NCBI RefSeq assembly: GCF_000237325.1 | Contig: NC_017542.1 | Span: 2,948,501 to 3,012,500 of the forward strand | Reading direction: 5' to 3' | DNA from: Paenibacillus polymyxa M1 | Lineage (GTDB): Bacteria > Bacillota > Bacilli > Paenibacillales > Paenibacillaceae | DNA: 64,000 nucleotides | Part shown: in pieces, positions 63,655 through 64,000 of the stretch | How the letters are laid out: every line of letters begins with the position of its first letter | Position numbering within the stretch: position 1 is the first letter of the stretch | Made by a program: the position numbers and the translations under genes | The notes under the pieces: model-generated | What the model saw: only the letters and a program-made list of their open reading frames with translations | What the model was told of the DNA's origin: nothing | The model's database searches: none

Positions 63655-64000
63655 TTACAGTGCCCTCCTTTCTTTACGTGCTAGGTAAAGGAAGAATGGA
63701 ACACCAATTAAGGCAATAAGTACACCCACTGGTGTTTCCTCAGGTGCATTAATCATACGGGCCGCCAGATCGGCAAACACGATCAGTAAAGCTCCCATAA
63801 TAGCCGAACAAGGAATAATCCAGCGATAATCGACCCCAACCAGTTTGCGCGTGATATGGGGAATAATCAACCCTACGAACCCTATAGAACCAACCAACGA
63901 TACCGCAACACCCGCCAGGATTAATACGAGAATCATACCGGCGACCTTTACCATCCCAGTTCGCTGACCAAGGCTCAACGCAATTTCGTCTCCTAGACTA
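63655..64000 (-). CDS. Iron-siderophore ABC permease, FecCD family (5' end cut by window edge)
   Basis: The frame stays open to the right edge, with LGDEIALSLGQR visible before the first TTG/ATG-like start, so the gene begins outside. VSLVGSIGFVGLIIPHITRKLVG is the conserved core and the C-terminus is normal. It is the partner of the downstream FecCD gene. Confidence 0.9.
   Translation of the reverse strand, partial: SLGDEIALSLGQRTGMVKVAGMILVLILAGVAVSLVGSIGFVGLIIPHITRKLVGVDYRWIIPCSAIMGALLIVFADLAARMINAPEETPVGVLIALIGVPFFLYLARKERRAL

Overview
The window is a chromosomal segment of an endospore-forming Firmicute, most likely the Paenibacillus polymyxa group. This is inferred from the cwlJ-gerQ spore germination pair, a B. 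subtilis-type catalase with a perfect PerR box, 485- to 489-residue housekeeping enzymes of Bacillales type, strong AGGAGG ribosome binding sites with frequent TTG/GTG starts, a small NRPS locus and an AiiA-type lactonase. No rRNA, tRNA, insertion sequence or CRISPR array was recognised. Both ends cut through genes: a peptide/nickel-type ABC permease on the left and a FecCD siderophore permease on the right.

Layout. 1-3.8 kb: the end of a Dpp/Nik-type ABC importer operon (permease, two ATPases) coupled to a DinF-like MATE exporter. 3.9-8.6 kb: PerR-controlled katA, then cysC and three ADP-ribose-linked genes (microbial PARG, NADAR, Nudix-wHTH regulator). 8.9-22.2 kb: a small membrane protein, then a compact NRPS operon (two synthetases plus a GT17 glycosyltransferase) with predicted order A-T-C* / half-C-A-T-E-C-A-T-C and no thioesterase. 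22.4-50.4 kb: mostly ordinary chromosome: glsA, catDE-like quinone/catechol genes with a divergent Xre-cupin regulator, a frameshifted stalk-domain gene, a phosphodiester glycosidase, a K+/H+ antiporter, fumC, leuA with a GntR regulator, aldose epimerase, metallohydrolases, ampS-like aminopeptidase, gldA, bioB with a BirA operator, a CorC-type protein, cwlJ-gerQ, an SDR, a YCF48-like lipoprotein, an amino acid permease, ldh and a DUF3900 protein.

50.4-61.2 kb is the accessory part and the most interesting. Five 28-bp dif-like sites (11-bp arm, 6-bp centre, 11-bp arm) separate successive transcription units: an MFS exporter; a MutS2-like ATPase behind an elaborate leader (7-codon uORF, long alternative stems, two intrinsic terminators); a ROK-regulated sugar operon with two tiny membrane proteins; a XerC/D-like tyrosine recombinase; and an N-acyl homoserine lactonase. 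The XerD-type arm is identical in three sites and matches, from memory, the right arm of B. subtilis dif. This looks like a Xer-site cassette array with a resident recombinase. 62.3-64 kb returns to a probable core function (FecCD siderophore uptake).

The two strongest candidates for something undescribed are the dif-like cassette array and, inside it, the attenuator-controlled MutS2 paralogue, which by its leader architecture resembles translation-inhibitor-inducible resistance genes. The NRPS-GT17 operon is a third candidate. All calls come from reading the sequence; no database search was possible.
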